DNA of 64,000 nucleotides from Agrypnia vestita (taxonomy: Eukaryota; Arthropoda; Insecta; Trichoptera; Phryganeidae), in assembly GCA_016648135.1 (NCBI GenBank), contig JADDOH010005031.1:124001-188000 (forward strand), in the 5' to 3' direction. Shown piece after piece: positions 54,068 to 63,885 of the stretch; within the stretch, counting starts at the first letter, position 1, and each line of letters opens with the position of its first letter. Under the pieces are notes generated by a model. It had not been told where the DNA came from. It saw only the letters and a list, made by a program, of their open reading frames with translations, and ran no database searches. Both the position numbers and the translations under genes were made by a program.

Positions 54068-54112
54068 TCTGACAACACAGTTACTGGATTTTGTCCATAG
54101 AGTTTTTTTGTT
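54068..54112. repeat. Family B terminal fragment
   Basis: ACAACACAGTTACTGGATTT and TGTCCATAGAG is the outer flank found at 40715. Confidence 0.5.
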
Positions 54113-54191
54113 TGTTTACTTAATCTAGAAACATTGCGGAAATAATTCGTCGTAGATTCAGCGCATTTTCTGCTACTGTATTGCGCTCTGT

Positions 54192-54545
54192 CTACCTTTC
54201 AAGCTCAGAAGTTATAATTTGAAAGAAAACGCGGAGGTTTATTACGTCGCGAGCATCCCTTCTGTTATTTCCTCGTGTTAGAAAAATATCTGAGCCTGGT
54301 CTAAGGCACCCGGAACGAAGCCATTGCGAAATAAGAACATCAATTCCAGTGGCGGGGTCCAAAGCGAATGCCAGGGGCGGTGCATTAATACGGAAATGCA
54401 ATGTAAATAACTGAAATTGTCTGCGAACTCCCCCAGCCCTTTCGGGATACGTAAACCATTCGATTGTTCTAGAAGGACGAATGTGCTGTTCTAGAAAATA
54501 GAGTGGAATTGTTTTTCCATTAGAAAAGAGGTCTAATAAAAACAC
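54192..54545 (-). other. 117-codon opening of unknown status
   Basis: An open stretch in sequence that is G+C-richer than its surroundings, starting MFLLDLFSNGKT and ending IITSELER. It contains no domain, signal or repeat that I can recognise and has no neighbours with which to form a gene. It could be an exon of a degenerate gene or chance; I do not assign a function. Confidence 0.2.
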
Positions 54546-54899
54546 TTAAATCCTGTATTAACTGATCTTCAGTTTATCATAATTGTAACTAGCTATGGCC
54601 CGTCAGAAATTATTGCGAAGCGAAGTTGCAACTAAGGCTGATCTAGAGAAAAAAGCCCAAGACAGGAAAAGTTGGAACCTTTTATGCGCAGGGACCCCGA
54701 TGCAATAGGAAAGGGGAAGAAGAAGAATTTTTAAAAAATATTTTATGGATAACTTTTGTACATCTTTGCTTTACCAGCCGTACTCGCCCCTACAAAAGTT
54801 TATAGCATTACATTTTCAGTTGGACATAATTATTAATTTGAGAAAACTAACAAAGTTTGTATAAACAATAGGTACTGACTATTTACGTCTTAAAAACTA
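54546..54899. other. No gene recognised
   Basis: Includes CTAGCTATGGCCCGTCAGAA at 54589, possibly a Helitron-type terminus (CTAG) but without a hairpin. Otherwise featureless. Confidence 0.35.
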
Positions 54900-55212
54900 A
54901 TCCATAAAAACCAAGTTTTTATTATACTCCCTTTCTCATTGAATCAGGTTTCGTGCCTACTGCACGCGTCAAGGTCATTCAGTTGTGTGAAAAAACCATT
55001 AAAATTTCGAAAAATCAAAATTATACTAATATACAATTATTAAATTATTTTGAACAAAAATTTTTTAGATCATTATTATCGTCGCCACGAGTCTGTCTGC
55101 AAAGTTTCAGCTCGATTGGATCACGGGACAAGGGTTAAAAATCGATCCAAAGTTTTTCCGGCAGACAATAAACCGCTGACGCTACGAGTTAAAAGTAAGG
55201 GAGTAATAATTA
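54900..55212 (-). mobile_element. Family A element, copy 7 (short form)
   Basis: ATCCATAAAAACCAAGTTTT, then ATACTCCCTTTCTCATTGAA at the left and GACGCTACGAGTTAAAAGTA, GGGAGTAATA at the right. The 61-codon opening at 54953 is inside. Confidence 0.75.
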
Positions 55213-56551
55213 CGTTTTAAAACAATCAATGTGGTTTATACAAAGATTTTTAGTTTTTTCAAATTAATAAAAGAAAATAAAACTAATAAACTACAGATGG
55301 TCACCCCACCTGGAGGTGGTATTTACATACGAAATTTCGCAAAAGCTGTCGCAACTCTAAATTGAATTTGGTCGACATTTTGGTAGTTGGCACGTTTCTG
55401 TGAGTTGTTGTGCAGCGAACTGCCGACCGCTTAAAAAGCATTCTCAAAATAAGGAACCGCGAGCTGAAGGGCGCAATGCCCGTGGTATGATTGACCCCTC
55501 TAGGTCACACACTTCGGACACACACACTCCAAAACAGAAAGCAGCAGAGGTGTAGGTAGGAAGGAAAAATGCTGGTAAATGAATACATCTTACACAAAAA
55601 AAATTAGCATATACGAATCAGTCACTACCCTTTGGTAAAAGACGACACACGAAGAAGAAGAAGAAATATCCGTTTGAATAAATATCGTGGTTTTGATTTA
55701 TATTCATACTGAAACGAGATCAACATCGAAATCCCTGGAACACTCGGGAACAATCTAAAATCGACTGGAGCATTCTAGTAGGCACTGCAAATTTCGAGGA
55801 ATCGCTAGAAATGCAAAGAACTTTCTCGAAGCATCACGAAACCTACATGTTTAGTATAACAGGGCTAGCACGCACGCGGCGTATTGAATATTTTTTGACG
55901 TTTAACCAGTGCAGTTAGCTGCGTTTAAAACTGTAGCGATATGTGACCAACTCATGATTAATCGAGTGATAAAAATCAAGCGAGAAGTTTTTCTGCGTGC
56001 ACAAATTGAAATTTTCTATATAGCGTATTGTAATAGTGCTTGAAGCGACAGAAACTGCAAAACAAGTTTAATAATATAATGAAAATATTACATTACAGTT
56101 TGTTATTTCACCCCATCAACAACTAAAATACAATCCGCTTATTTAGTCCAATCTGAAAATTACGATAAATTAATATTCTTATGATTATATTATTATTATT
56201 ATTATTATACTCAGTTATTAACAAAAATGCAAAACAATATACTTTGTTTGGCACGATAACCGCACACTTTCACGTGATAGACTTGTCAAAAAATTGTTTG
56301 TTTTATGTCTTCGTGTAATATATGTATATTCGTGTTTTTGTTTATGTTGTTATGCGACACGAATTCACACACGAATGGACATAAGGAAAGTATGTATAGG
56401 ATAATTGATTTACTGAAAGCTATCTAATCATTATATATCGTCATAAGCATGGCACTGGCTTTTCGAACCGGGATCGATTTTCTAAGAGGTCGCAATAATT
56501 TTACATAATAACGCTACAGTAATTGAGACTTGTGGTATATTGTAATGTAAA
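55213..56551. other. No gene recognised
   Basis: 55290-55560 is G+C-richer (CACCCCACCTGGAGGTGG, an 8-bp hairpin; CACACACTTCGGACACACAC) but has no reading frame. The remainder is AT-rich. Confidence 0.45.
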
Positions 56552-56722
56552 AAAAGGAAATTTATAAAATAAAAAAATCGAACTGCATTAAAAGTGAAGC
56601 TTAAATAAAAACTGAAAAGAAAAAACAAGACAGAATTCTAAACTACTGGACAAGCCTTTTCTTTTCAGTTTTTATTCAAAGTTCACTTTTTTCGCAGCCG
56701 GATTTTTTTTTAAATTTCCTTT
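56552..56722. repeat. Hairpin MITE-like inverted repeat
   Basis: The left arm (AAAGGAAATTTATAAAATAA through AATAAAAACTGAAAAGAAAA, 56552-56622) is inverted at 56652-56722 with several mismatches, around a 30-base loop. Non-coding. Confidence 0.65.
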
Positions 56723-57983
56723 TTATATTTTACACATTTAAGTTAGGTTTTTTTATTTTTTATTATATATTTATCCTTAAAATAAGGTTATTTCTCACAG
56801 TATTGAGTAACGCTTTAGGTAACGGTCGTTAAAATAATCTTTCAAAGCAGTAAAATTCTGGGTTTGTTATTCGATTTTAAAAATTATATTGAAATATTTT
56901 ATGATAAATATTTTTCACGTTAAAAGACCTATTATGCAATTATATATAAATATATATATATATCACATTATTATATATCACAGATTTATAATAAGTATTG
57001 AAAATTTAAGTGAGAATGTCTGCTCACCGACTTTAAATCGTTATAGATCCTAAAGGTCATTCGAAATGAAAAATGATAACAGAAACCTAACTTTTCAAAT
57101 ATCTATTCAATGATAACCCCATTTCACATAGTTCGTCGACTTAATTTTTTTTTCTTTTTCAAAATATGGCGTCTGGTTGTCGCCACATTGGATTTTGATG
57201 ACTGTCATGTCTTTAGTCACACTTGCAAGGTTAATAAATATCGATTAACATAATAATCATCAAAATCGGCCCCAGAGTTTGGTCTCTAGAGCGTCACAAA
57301 GGAATACATACATACATACATAGGCTGATAAACACATTATCCTCATTTGCGTCGTGTAGTTGCAAAGTTAAATAATTTAAAAAATAATTAATAATAACAA
57401 GCAATAAATTTAGTTTTTCTATTTAACTTTCTTTTGGATACAGCAAAAATAAATAATTTTTGTTATTGAAATCTATTGGGAATTGATATCGAATAATAGT
57501 TTGATGAAATTTGATTAAATTCGTAAAAAAAAGTAGATAGGTAGGTATATTTCCATATTAAAAATTTTATTTCCCCACAGAAAACTGTGTATATTGTGTT
57601 CCCGTAATGGGCAATTTATTTTTAAACTAACAGAGAGAAATAATTGGTTATCGCCGGTAGCTGTTGTTAGGCGTGACATGACAACAGATTCGTGTGAATT
57701 TGGTTCAATGACAAAAGGTCCACGACAAAACGTCTACACATTAGATTCATCAACTTAATAATAGTAAACTAATATTAAAAATGTATTTTTTAAGAAAGAG
57801 CTTTAAATATTGTAACCAAATGCTAAAAAGAATTTACGCACTGTCCGAATTACTTGCAGTATGTAACACTATAGAAGGATCAAGAACGGTCTATAACAAT
57901 CTAGGGTGATCTAAATCCTTCGGGAAATTTCTAGAAACAACTGGTATAACCAAGAAGCAATGAGAACCTTCTCCTAAATACTA
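56723..57983. other. No gene recognised
   Basis: AT-rich. 57240-57345 (AATCATCAAAATCGGCCCCA, then ATACATACATACATAGGCTG) resembles the tail of a common lepidopteran dispersed repeat, but only weakly. Confidence 0.4.
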
Positions 57984-59237
57984 TTAGGTCCTTACATAAA
58001 GCCGATTTTTTTTTATTATAATATATTTATTTAATCAAAGTATGTACCATTGCTATCTATGCACTTTTGCCATCTTATAGGTAGTTCATCGATCCCTTTA
58101 CTAAAAAAACCATTCGGACGGGAATCAATAAAATCTTTGAGGGCGGTTTGGACTGCCCCATCGGAGTTGAATTTTTTCCTTTGCAAGAAGTTATCCAAAT
58201 TTCGAAAAAAATGGTAATCTGTTGGGGCAAGGTCCGGAGAGTACGGTAGATGTCTTAGACATTCCAATTGAAGCTCCTCTAATTTGGTAGCCGTCTGTTG
58301 TGCAGTGTGTGGTCTAGCGTTATCATGAAGCAGCAGTGGCCTAGAGCGATTAACCAGCCTCGGTTATTTAGCAGCTAGCTTTTCCATCATGGTTTGCAGT
58401 TGCTGACAATAGACATCTGCCGTAATCATCTGGCCAGATTTAAGAAAGCTGTAGTGAACGACACCAGCACTAGTCCACCAAACGCTCACAAGTAACTTTT
58501 TTGGAGTCAATTTTCGCTTGGGGCATGGTTTGGCTGGTTCGGCAGGTTCAGCCATTGCGATGAGCGCTTCCGATTATCGTACAGGATCCACTTTTCATCA
58601 CAGGTAAATGATTCGATTTAAAATCCCTTCATTATTGTGCCGGTTGAGTAATGCAACGCAGCAGTCAACGCGCGTTTGTTGATTTGCTTCACTCAATTCG
58701 TGAGGTACCCACCTTCAAGCTTTTTCACCTTACCAATTTGCTTCAAGTGGATTAAAACAGTTTTATCACTAACACCGCAGCCTGCAGCTAACTCGGATGT
58801 GGTTTGCGATGGATCCGCTTCCACAATAGCCTTCAATTCTTCATTATCAACTTTGGTCTCCGGCCGTCCACGGGGCTTGTTCTGCAGGTCGAAATTTCCA
58901 GAACGAAAACGTTGGAACCAAAAACGCACTGTGTTTTCTTTTGCGGCACCGTCGCCATACACATCATTAATCCTTCGAGCCGTTTCTGCAGCACTGGTGC
59001 CACGGTGGAACTCGTACTCGTAAATAACGCGATATTTCAAGTCTTTCATTTTGTAAACTGAGTGACGCAAAGAATAAAACAATTGAGGAAAAAACAAATG
59101 AATGATAATTTTCAAAACACAAATACATAAGTAAATAGCTGTATAAATTTGGATTTGGAATTCCTAACCAAAGAGAAGATATTTGAGATCAAATTTGCCA
59201 GTACGGCAAAACGCCAATTTCATATGTAAGGACCTAA
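57984..59237 (-). mobile_element. mariner copy 2
   Basis: TA duplications at 57982-57983 and 59238-59239. The right terminus is intact (CATATGTAAGGACCTAA). The left terminus keeps only TTAGGTCCTTACAT and then jumps to AAAGCCGATT, so about 30 bp of the terminal repeat present in copy 1 are gone. The break is between two ACATA words. Otherwise nearly identical to copy 1. Confidence 0.92.
58031..59049 (-). pseudogene. mariner transposase, frameshifted (copy 2)
   Basis: From the ATG at 59049 the N-terminal HTH half reads as in copy 1 (two HTH units, GRP linker) to about 58700, where a missing T ends the frame. Further indels lie near 58605, and there is an AAK-stop-PR nonsense codon near 58370. 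Blocks with KPCPKRKLTPKKLL and SVWWTSAGVVHY (58555-58364) and the C-terminus with YSPDLAPTDYHFFRNLD through DSNGTYFD (58267-58031) are open. Here the last catalytic aspartate region is intact, whereas in copy 1 it is broken just after. The lesions of the two copies are different, so they inactivated independently after, or during, a recent spread. Confidence 0.9.
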
Positions 59238-59284
59238 TATATTAATCTAGAAAGTACGAAAATATCAGCATTTAGGTTAGTACA

Positions 59285-59640
59285 GAACGGAGCCGCGGCG
59301 CGAGTTCAGTCGTCGTGTTTGACAGTTCGTTCAGTGCGAAATCGGCCGCGAAGTACACGCGAGACGACGCCCAGTGTGGGGCCAGTCGTGAGATGCGAAG
59401 CGATAAATAATGCTAATAATCGAGCGAAGTACCCAATTGGCGTCGAAAATATATGCGATAAATACTACGAGCGAGATTTGGATGGAATGTTCTAGTGAAT
59501 GTTAAATACGTGTTACCCGTATAAAGTATTAATTTACAAGTGATATACTGCAAAATCGTGTAATTTAAAGAATACTGTTAAGTTTAATTCGTTTTAAGTG
59601 ACTTTGTGACGTTGTTGAATAGTTAATTAAGTATTGATCA
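59285..59640 (+). promoter_or_regulatory. Candidate TATA-less promoter and leader
   Basis: A G+C- and CpG-rich patch (AGCCGCGGCGCGAGTTCAGT, then GTTCGTTCAGTGCGAAATCG and CACGCGAGACGACGCCCAGT) immediately downstream of mariner copy 2. It fades into an AT-rich leader-like stretch. TTCAGTGC is a good insect initiator, with GAGACG about 30 bases downstream in the position of a DPE. No ORF or clear splice donor follows; inference only. Confidence 0.3.
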
Positions 59641-60115
59641 ATAAATTGCTAATTAATTTCCAATTTTTTCATTCATTTCTCCATAGCCATGATACGTGAC
59701 AATATAATAAATTAATGAATTGGTAATGATAACGAAATTATTGAGTATGAGAAAGATTATTTCGCAAATTCATAAAAACGTATCCCATCAAATCAATAGA
59801 TGAAAATATTGCTTATAGCCTTTCGTGAATTCACGAATATATTGTAGGTATATTAAAAAAAGGCAACGTTAGCTTAGACTAAACAAAAGTGCATTATCTG
59901 CCTTCAGCATAGTTATATAAGATCCTGGCCCCTTTGTTCCTTGGCTCCCTTCTCAAATTGTGTGTGTAGCACAAAATTTAAATCAAAATATTATATTTTA
60001 AAAAAAATGTTGCACCATGAATTAACCGCCAAATCATTCAATGAATTTAAAGCGATTTCATAATTATTTTTTCAAATATTTTCGTTGTTAATATGTCCCG
60101 GTTATTAGGTTAAGT
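59641..60115. other. No gene recognised
   Basis: AT-rich. TTTCTCCATAG|CCATGATACG near 59690 looks like a splice acceptor followed by ATG, but the frame closes after eight codons. Confidence 0.4.
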
Positions 60116-60165
60116 TACGCCTTAAAAGTGTTATTTTGTAATGAAAATTACGCTTTTAAGGCGTA
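60116..60165. repeat. 13-bp-arm hairpin
   Basis: TACGCCTTAAAAG at 60116-60128 is exactly inverted at 60153-60165. Terminal TA makes a tiny MITE or terminator-like fold possible. Confidence 0.6.
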
Positions 60166-60539
60166 CCTTCCTTTAAATAATCTAAGTATTGACTCTGAAT
60201 TCGTCGTTGAATCTTATGTTGTCTGGTCATATTGTCATGTGGGTTTTTTGTCGTATGGGCATTTTGTCGAATTTAAGTTAAAATATTGTCCTACAAGAAA
60301 ACAAATGATACATTGCAAATAATATTTAATTCCAAATCTGTTATATTATATATCATAAAATTTATACAATAACACCAAGTATATCTAATATACTTTTGAA
60401 AAAAAAATTGATAGCAAATGGTCGCCATCTCAACTTGTTAGTTATTGGTTGCGTCATGATTAGAGTTGTTCAACGTGTCTCAATTCAAAATTTCCAGCGG
60501 AATAGAAATTTTTATTTTATATCTATACAAATCTACACT

Positions 60540-60945
60540 GTTTGGACCCGGCGGAAAACATTTCCCACATTTCCTCCTTCCCCTGGTTTATTCCCTATAC
60601 ATATCTGTACTTTTTGACAGATATAACCAAAAATTGTCGCATTTATTCTTTAGGACCCGGCTGGTGACATAGGCGACATTTCCCTCCACCCCTTTTACCC
60701 GCCCCCCCTTGATATACTTTCCAAGTAAATCTGTACCGTTTGACAGCTCTGATCCAAATTTTGCATAAATATTCGTGAGTACCCGGCGGAATACATAGGC
60801 AACATTTCCTCCCTGGATATTCTATCCATCCCATCACAGCCTAGATGAAATGGAAATATTGTTTAAAATATTAAAACAATAGAACCTTTGTTCCCCCTAC
60901 AAACTTATCCTTAACCCGTGCAATGCCGGGTACGAACAGCTAGTT
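60540..60945 (+). mobile_element. Helitron-like element with internal tandem repeats
   Basis: It ends ACCCGTGCAATGCCGGGTAC, then GAACAGCTAG before T: a short hairpin and CTAG terminus. Inside are three units of about 110-125 bp, each with GGACCCGGCGGAA, ACATTTCC.CC and TCTGTAC.GTTTGACAG, at 60543, 60653 and 60779. The 5' end is not defined. Openings on both strands are translated repeat units. Confidence 0.6.
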
Positions 60946-61087
60946 AATCATAATATCATGAATTTTCCCAAGAATACAGATGTTTCTATAAAAATATTAT
61001 TACAACTAGCTGCAGCAACTCGTCAAAAATGACGGAACATTGGTTCACGTCTTTGTTAAGCCCTAGTATATATTTAAAGCATCTTTT

Positions 61088-61330
61088 TGGCGCTCCACGG
61101 AAAGGCAGCCGTGGCAACATGCGTGAAATGGCTGTTTCGGATTTGGTGATCCGGGGTTCAAGTCCCGTCTCCGGGGCTGTTCTTTTAGCCGTGAATTCGA
61201 ACGAAATTACGGACGAATTAACGACCCGTTCTTTTAGCCGTGAATTCGAACGAAATTACGGACGTTACATTACAGAAGTTATGGGGACAGACGGACGGAC
61301 AGAGAACGAAAGTATTATGTTTGATTTAAC
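61088..61330 (+). mobile_element. Family D tRNA-derived SINE with 49-bp duplication
   Basis: The head reads GGCGCTCCACGGAAAGGCAG, then CCGTGGCAACATGCG, with B box GGGGTTCAAGTCCCGTCTCC. The body TTCTTTTAGCCGTGAATTCG starts at 61190 and again at 61239 (49-bp tandem). The tail is GACAGACGGACGGACAGAG. The 119-codon opening at 61029-61388 is a reading through the SINE, not a gene. Confidence 0.75.
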
Positions 61331-61436
61331 TAAGGAAAGAGTATTATCGCTCAGACAGATATACAAACGAACTTTTATATACAAATGAGAAATCGAAAAT
61401 ATTTGCACACTTTTCAATCTAAACCTTTTGCTATTC

Positions 61437-61520
61437 GGTTGACCGCTGCGGGGTCGAACTCTCGACTTTTGGGGCCAAGGGCGGGCGTTCTGACCACACT
61501 GCTGGAGCTAAATCGCTGGG
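61437..61520 (-). mobile_element. tRNA-like SINE head, third type
   Basis: Minus strand: ATTTAGCTCCAGCAGTGTGG, then TCAGAACGCCCGCCC and AGTCGAGAGTTCGACCCCGC (B box). No acceptor-stem pairing is seen. Confidence 0.5.
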
Positions 61521-61799
61521 TAATCGTTAGAAAAGGGTGTACGTGATATAATTTTAATTAAGATCTCTCGTTTTTTAGAATAAATTCCCACAGGTAAATT
61601 ATTTAATGATCTGCGTCCAAAGAGGCTGCGGCCCTGCTGAAGTTGGTTGCCCGGGAGGATGGGGGGAAGGGGGATCAATTAAGTTGATCGTTCTTCTAAT
61701 TTGTTTGTATGTGCGATTGATTTGGTAAATTCCTGTGGATTCCATTATAATTGTTTTCTGGGGTTTGAAACTTTACGTTGTACCTAATTTGTTGCAATC
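61521..61799. other. No gene recognised
   Basis: Mixed composition with GGAGGATGGGGGGAAGGGGG at 61655. No reading frame. Confidence 0.4.
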
Positions 61800-61802
61800 T
61801 CG

Positions 61803-62801
61803 CGATCAAATCGTATACATAGCAATATTGATAACATCACTAATAATACGTTAAATATGCTAGGATTTATTTTGAAGCTTACAAAAGACTTTAACACTAT
61901 AAATTCCATTAAATTATTATATACGTCTTTAGTACGAACTCAATTAGAATCTAATTCTCCTGTATGGTCTCCACATTATATTGTTCACTCCAATAATATT
62001 GAGCGAGTGCAGCACAAATTTTTGAGAGTTGTTAATTTTAAATTACACATACCAATAATGAATTTTCTATTGTCTCTAATTAACCTAAATAGGTTATCCG
62101 ATAGAAGGAAAATTGCTTACCTCGTATTACTGTATAAAATCGTAAATAATTATTACAACAGTTCAGAACTAACGCAGCTAATGTTTTATCACATCCTTTC
62201 CAGGAGCACTAGACAAAGTATATCGTTTCATTGTGACAATGTTAGTGTAAATTATCTCTATAGCTCACCTATTAGAAGGCTCCATAGGTTAGGAAACGAG
62301 TATGGCTACCTATCGGATGTTTTTTCGGAAACACTAGCTGCCTACAAGAAAGCTCTTCTGGACGAATTTGGTCGTTTATAATCAGTTATTGATGTCATGT
62401 CTATCTCTTGTTTTTAGATTTTTGAATTTTACATTTCATTTTATTTTACTGTTTTTTTTTTATTGCTTCTTGAGTTTCAGATTTGATTTGTTTACAATTA
62501 TTTCATTTTGTTGCTTCTTGAATTTCAGACTTAATTATTTTAATTTGTTGTAGTTTTATTGATTGTTGACTTTCATATTTGATTTGATAACTATTATTTC
62601 ATTTGATGTAATTTTGTTATACTTTATGCTATTCACTTAATGTTTTATTTTTATTTATATATCACTTTATTAATTGTTTTTGATAGAATTATAGCTTATA
62701 TCCTTTTTTTATTATTACCTATCAATCGATACATCATTATATAAATTGTTTTTTTTAAAGGTACATTGTACCGTGTATTAAATAAATAAATAAATAAATA
62801 C
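61803..62801 (+). mobile_element. Jockey-like LINE, 5'-truncated, with 3' UTR and (TAAA)n tail
   Basis: It starts in the middle of the reverse-transcriptase ORF and runs through its stop at 62379-62381. A 400-bp U-rich 3' UTR follows, ending in ATTAAATAAATAAATAAATA (about 62778-62801). The tail and truncation are characteristic of LINE insertion. Confidence 0.85.
61821..62381 (+). pseudogene. LINE reverse transcriptase C-terminal part (open)
   Basis: One frame, open for about 185 codons: NIDNITNNTLNMLGFILKLT, then KLLYTSLVRTQLESNSPVW and HSNNIERVQHKFLRVV (the LxYxxLVRxxLEYxxxVWxPxxxxxxxxIExVQxxFxR motif), then RLHRLGNEYGYLSDVFSETL. These are the thumb and C-terminal blocks of jockey-clade proteins. 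Being uninterrupted, it is the youngest LINE copy in the window, but it lacks endonuclease and catalytic RT motifs and so has no function. Confidence 0.85.
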
Positions 62802-63802
62802 TCCACTCGCTTATCAAGTAAAAAAAATATTGCTCGTCACGTAAAACACTAGCAGAACAAGTAACTAGCATCAAAAATTTTAATGTATTGTCACGAGATT
62901 CTAAAACATGGGGTCATAATCGAGGGTTTCTGAAACAGCGTGAATGTTTTAGAATAATTAGGAAAGATCTGGAATATGCAAAATTACACCGGAATATTTA
63001 AGAAAAAACCTTTCCTATGAACTGCAAGGCAATGGACATGAGCGGATAGTCTTTTTTTGAAAGCAATGAAAAATAAGTGAACGGGGAAGTATTGGTGAAG
63101 GCTTAGAAAGAGCGAGAAACAAGCGAACATAAACAACCAGTGAATAAAGAGTACCTATGGATAGAATATTCAAGTAGCGAAGTAGTGTTAGTTACGAAAT
63201 AATGTTCCAATTGATTTTGCGGATAAGTAAAGTTAATTTTAAGTATTTCATTTGGATACCACCGCCGTGAATCTGTGACTTTATTTTAAAGGACTCATTA
63301 TGGTTATCGCATTGCATTTAAAAATTGAGAATCATCAAAGCGGTAGTCTGAAGGAAGAACTCCTACACTATTTAAAGATCTTTCCGGAGTCCATGGTATA
63401 TGTAGCGTTATGTCTTATGATATAAGCAAATAAGAGAGGCACATGGTACAAGTAAATAAGAAATATTTTCGTAGTCTATGTAGATATATTTTATTGACTA
63501 TCATCAACGCCCTTGTTCTTTTTTACATACACAGTATAATATATATTTTTATATAAAAGTACATAATAAAAAAAAACGATAATAAGTAAAAACACAAATT
63601 AACCAAAAAAGTATATTAATTCAAAATATCAAATACTTAGAACTAAGCATATTCCAAGTCTAAATAATTATTCGATTCAAAAATGAAATTCCAACGGTTT
63701 ATTATTGGCGAATTAATTTCACAGTTATTTCTATAGGTGCCTGCAAGGATATTTGTGTTATGTAGTTTTTGTTAAAACCGTTATTTTTGAGGCTACAGGC
63801 GA
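62802..63802. other. 1 kb with no recognisable gene
   Basis: 62880-63470 is somewhat richer in G+C; no reading frame, repeat or control element that I can support. Confidence 0.45.
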
Positions 63803-63885
63803 AATTTAGCTTATTTGAAAATAGTATTAATATTGATGCGGCACGTATTCCGTGTTCGCATCTCTATTTCTAAAAAAAGCTTCTA
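63803..63885 (+). mobile_element. Family E SINE, 3' tail fragment
   Basis: TTAGCTTATTTGAAAATAGT, then ATTGATGCGGCACGTATTCC and GTGTTCGCATCTCTATTTC plus an A run match the end of the copies at 26018 and 51078. The tRNA-like head is missing. Confidence 0.65.

Noticed and set aside
59690..59725. Splice acceptor followed by a start codon (CCATAG|CCATG)
   Set aside because: The frame closes after eight codons and no donor pairs with it convincingly.
61029..61388. 119-codon plus-strand opening
   Set aside because: A reading through a tRNA-derived SINE, including its 49-bp duplication.
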